Source: Candidatus Sulfotelmatobacter sp.
GTDB taxonomy: Bacteria > Acidobacteriota > Terriglobia > Terriglobales > SbA1
Assembly (NCBI GenBank): GCA_030151135.1
Contig: JASLEQ010000512.1
Span: 1 to 6,359, forward strand
Direction: 5' to 3'
Length of the DNA stretch: 6,359 bases
The position numbers and the translations under genes were made by a program. This document shows positions 6,150 to 6,359 of this stretch, in pieces. Positions within the stretch are counted from its first letter, which is position 1. Each line of letters starts with the position of its first letter. Under the pieces are notes generated by a model. It did no database searches and had not been told where the DNA came from. It saw nothing but the letters and a program-made list of their open reading frames with translations.

Positions 6150-6191
6150 GGCTCATCGCGCACTGGTCACCGCTCATTGCTCATCGCTAGC
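6150..6191. repeat. Second heptad array, right arm (NGCTCAT), inverted relative to 5906-5947
   Basis: Phased units: GGCTCAT (6150), CGCGCAC (6157), TGGTCAC (6164), CGCTCAT (6171), TGCTCAT (6178) and CGCTAGC (6185); a further CCCTCAT at 6135 is one base out of phase. On the reverse strand the array reads AGCNNTG. Bases 6158-6174 are complementary to 5920-5936 at 13 of 17 positions, including the odd unit with ACC instead of AGC present in both arms. The last units overlap the -35 region of the next gene. Confidence 0.6.
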
Positions 6192-6206
6192 GCCTCCCGT
6201 TACAAT
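6177..6206 (+). promoter_or_regulatory. Possible promoter of the downstream gene
   Basis: TTGCTC (6177-6182, 3/6 to TTGACA), an 18-base spacer, then TACAAT (6201-6206, 5/6 to TATAAT). Transcription would start near 6213, leaving a leader of about 18 bases before the ATG, mostly ribosome binding site. The -35 element lies inside the right heptad array, so the repeat element may contribute part of this promoter. Confidence 0.45.
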
Positions 6207-6230
6207 GCACTCCACTTCCGGAGGAAATGA

Positions 6231-6359
6231 ATGGCCAAGAAAGCAACCGTCGCTGACGCACAACTGATCGCCCAACTCTACGATCTTCGGCGCGAAGCCG
6301 AAATGCGCAAGGCGCGCCACTGGTGGGGCATGGACTTCTTCCCGCAGAGCGCCGACGAC
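6231..6359 (+). CDS. Unrecognised protein, N-terminal 43 residues only
   Basis: The frame runs open to the end of the window. The start is well supported: GGAGGA (6220-6225) lies 5 bases before ATG at 6231. Another ATG at 6227 is in a different frame that stops after nine codons. The visible part begins MAKKATVADAQLIAQLYDLR, continues as a highly charged helix (RREAEMRKAR) and then an aromatic segment (HWWGMDFFPQSADD). There is no signal peptide or membrane segment. I recall similar N-termini among uncharacterised acidobacterial proteins but cannot name a family or function. It is separated from topA by a terminator and has its own likely promoter, so it is probably an independent unit. Confidence 0.8.
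   Translation, partial: MAKKATVADAQLIAQLYDLRREAEMRKARHWWGMDFFPQSADD

Larger units (their letters stand above)
5904..6230. other. Gene-free, repeat- and hairpin-rich spacer after topA
   Basis: These 327 bases hold no convincing gene. They contain, in order, a 7-base repeat array (5906-5947), the topA terminator (5934-5980), a perfect-stem hairpin (6000-6023), overlapping alternative hairpins (6051-6099), a second 7-base array in inverted orientation (6150-6191), and the promoter and ribosome binding site of the next gene. A 66-codon frame crossing 5831-6031 overlaps topA and is a shadow. Confidence 0.7.

Overview
The window looks like a chromosomal segment of a soil-type Acidobacteriota (Terriglobia/Koribacter-like). 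This is inferred from three things: a TolB-type propeller protein ending in a GTQEVYAxxVKWP tail, a futalosine-pathway menaquinone gene (mqnA), and a dprA-topA gene pair separated by a 'four helix bundle' (S23/IVS-type) gene with repetitive flanks. No database search was possible, so the taxon is a judgement from protein style and gene content.

Layout: 1-732 (+) is the 3' part of a WD40-like (PD40/TolB) beta-propeller protein. Only 12 bp away and convergent lies mqnA (745-1581, -), encoding chorismate dehydratase of the futalosine menaquinone pathway. A 92-bp divergent spacer follows, with a good sigma70-type promoter for dprA (1674-2834, +), the ssDNA-binding RecA-loading protein of natural transformation. 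Then comes a small four-helix-bundle gene (2907-3299, +) and topA (3390-5903, +), DNA topoisomerase I with five C-terminal zinc ribbons. topA ends at a strong intrinsic terminator (5934-5980). A 327-bp gene-free but repeat- and hairpin-rich spacer leads to a promoter and the first 43 codons of an unrecognised protein (6231 to the window end, +).

The most interesting signal is not a conventional gene. The four-helix-bundle gene is bracketed by two arrays of phased 7-base repeats (RGCTNTT on the left, AGCYAAN on the right) in inverted orientation. Their central 25 bases are complementary at 22 positions, and the three mismatches fall exactly 7 bases apart. The left array overlaps the dprA stop codon; the right array supplies the last seven codons and stop of the four-helix-bundle gene. 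A second, gene-less pair of 7-base arrays in inverted orientation (AGCNNTG-type) brackets the hairpin-rich spacer after topA, again starting right after a stop codon. I read these as two members of one repeat-element class, one carrying an S23-like ORF and one without. The ORF-in-a-stem architecture recalls 23S rRNA intervening sequences, but here it lies between dprA and topA, genes that are adjacent in organisms such as Bacillus subtilis.

How the genes relate: dprA, the four-helix-bundle gene and topA run in the same direction and could be co-transcribed, with transcript folding or processing at the heptad arrays possibly separating them. mqnA and the propeller gene are functionally unrelated neighbours.
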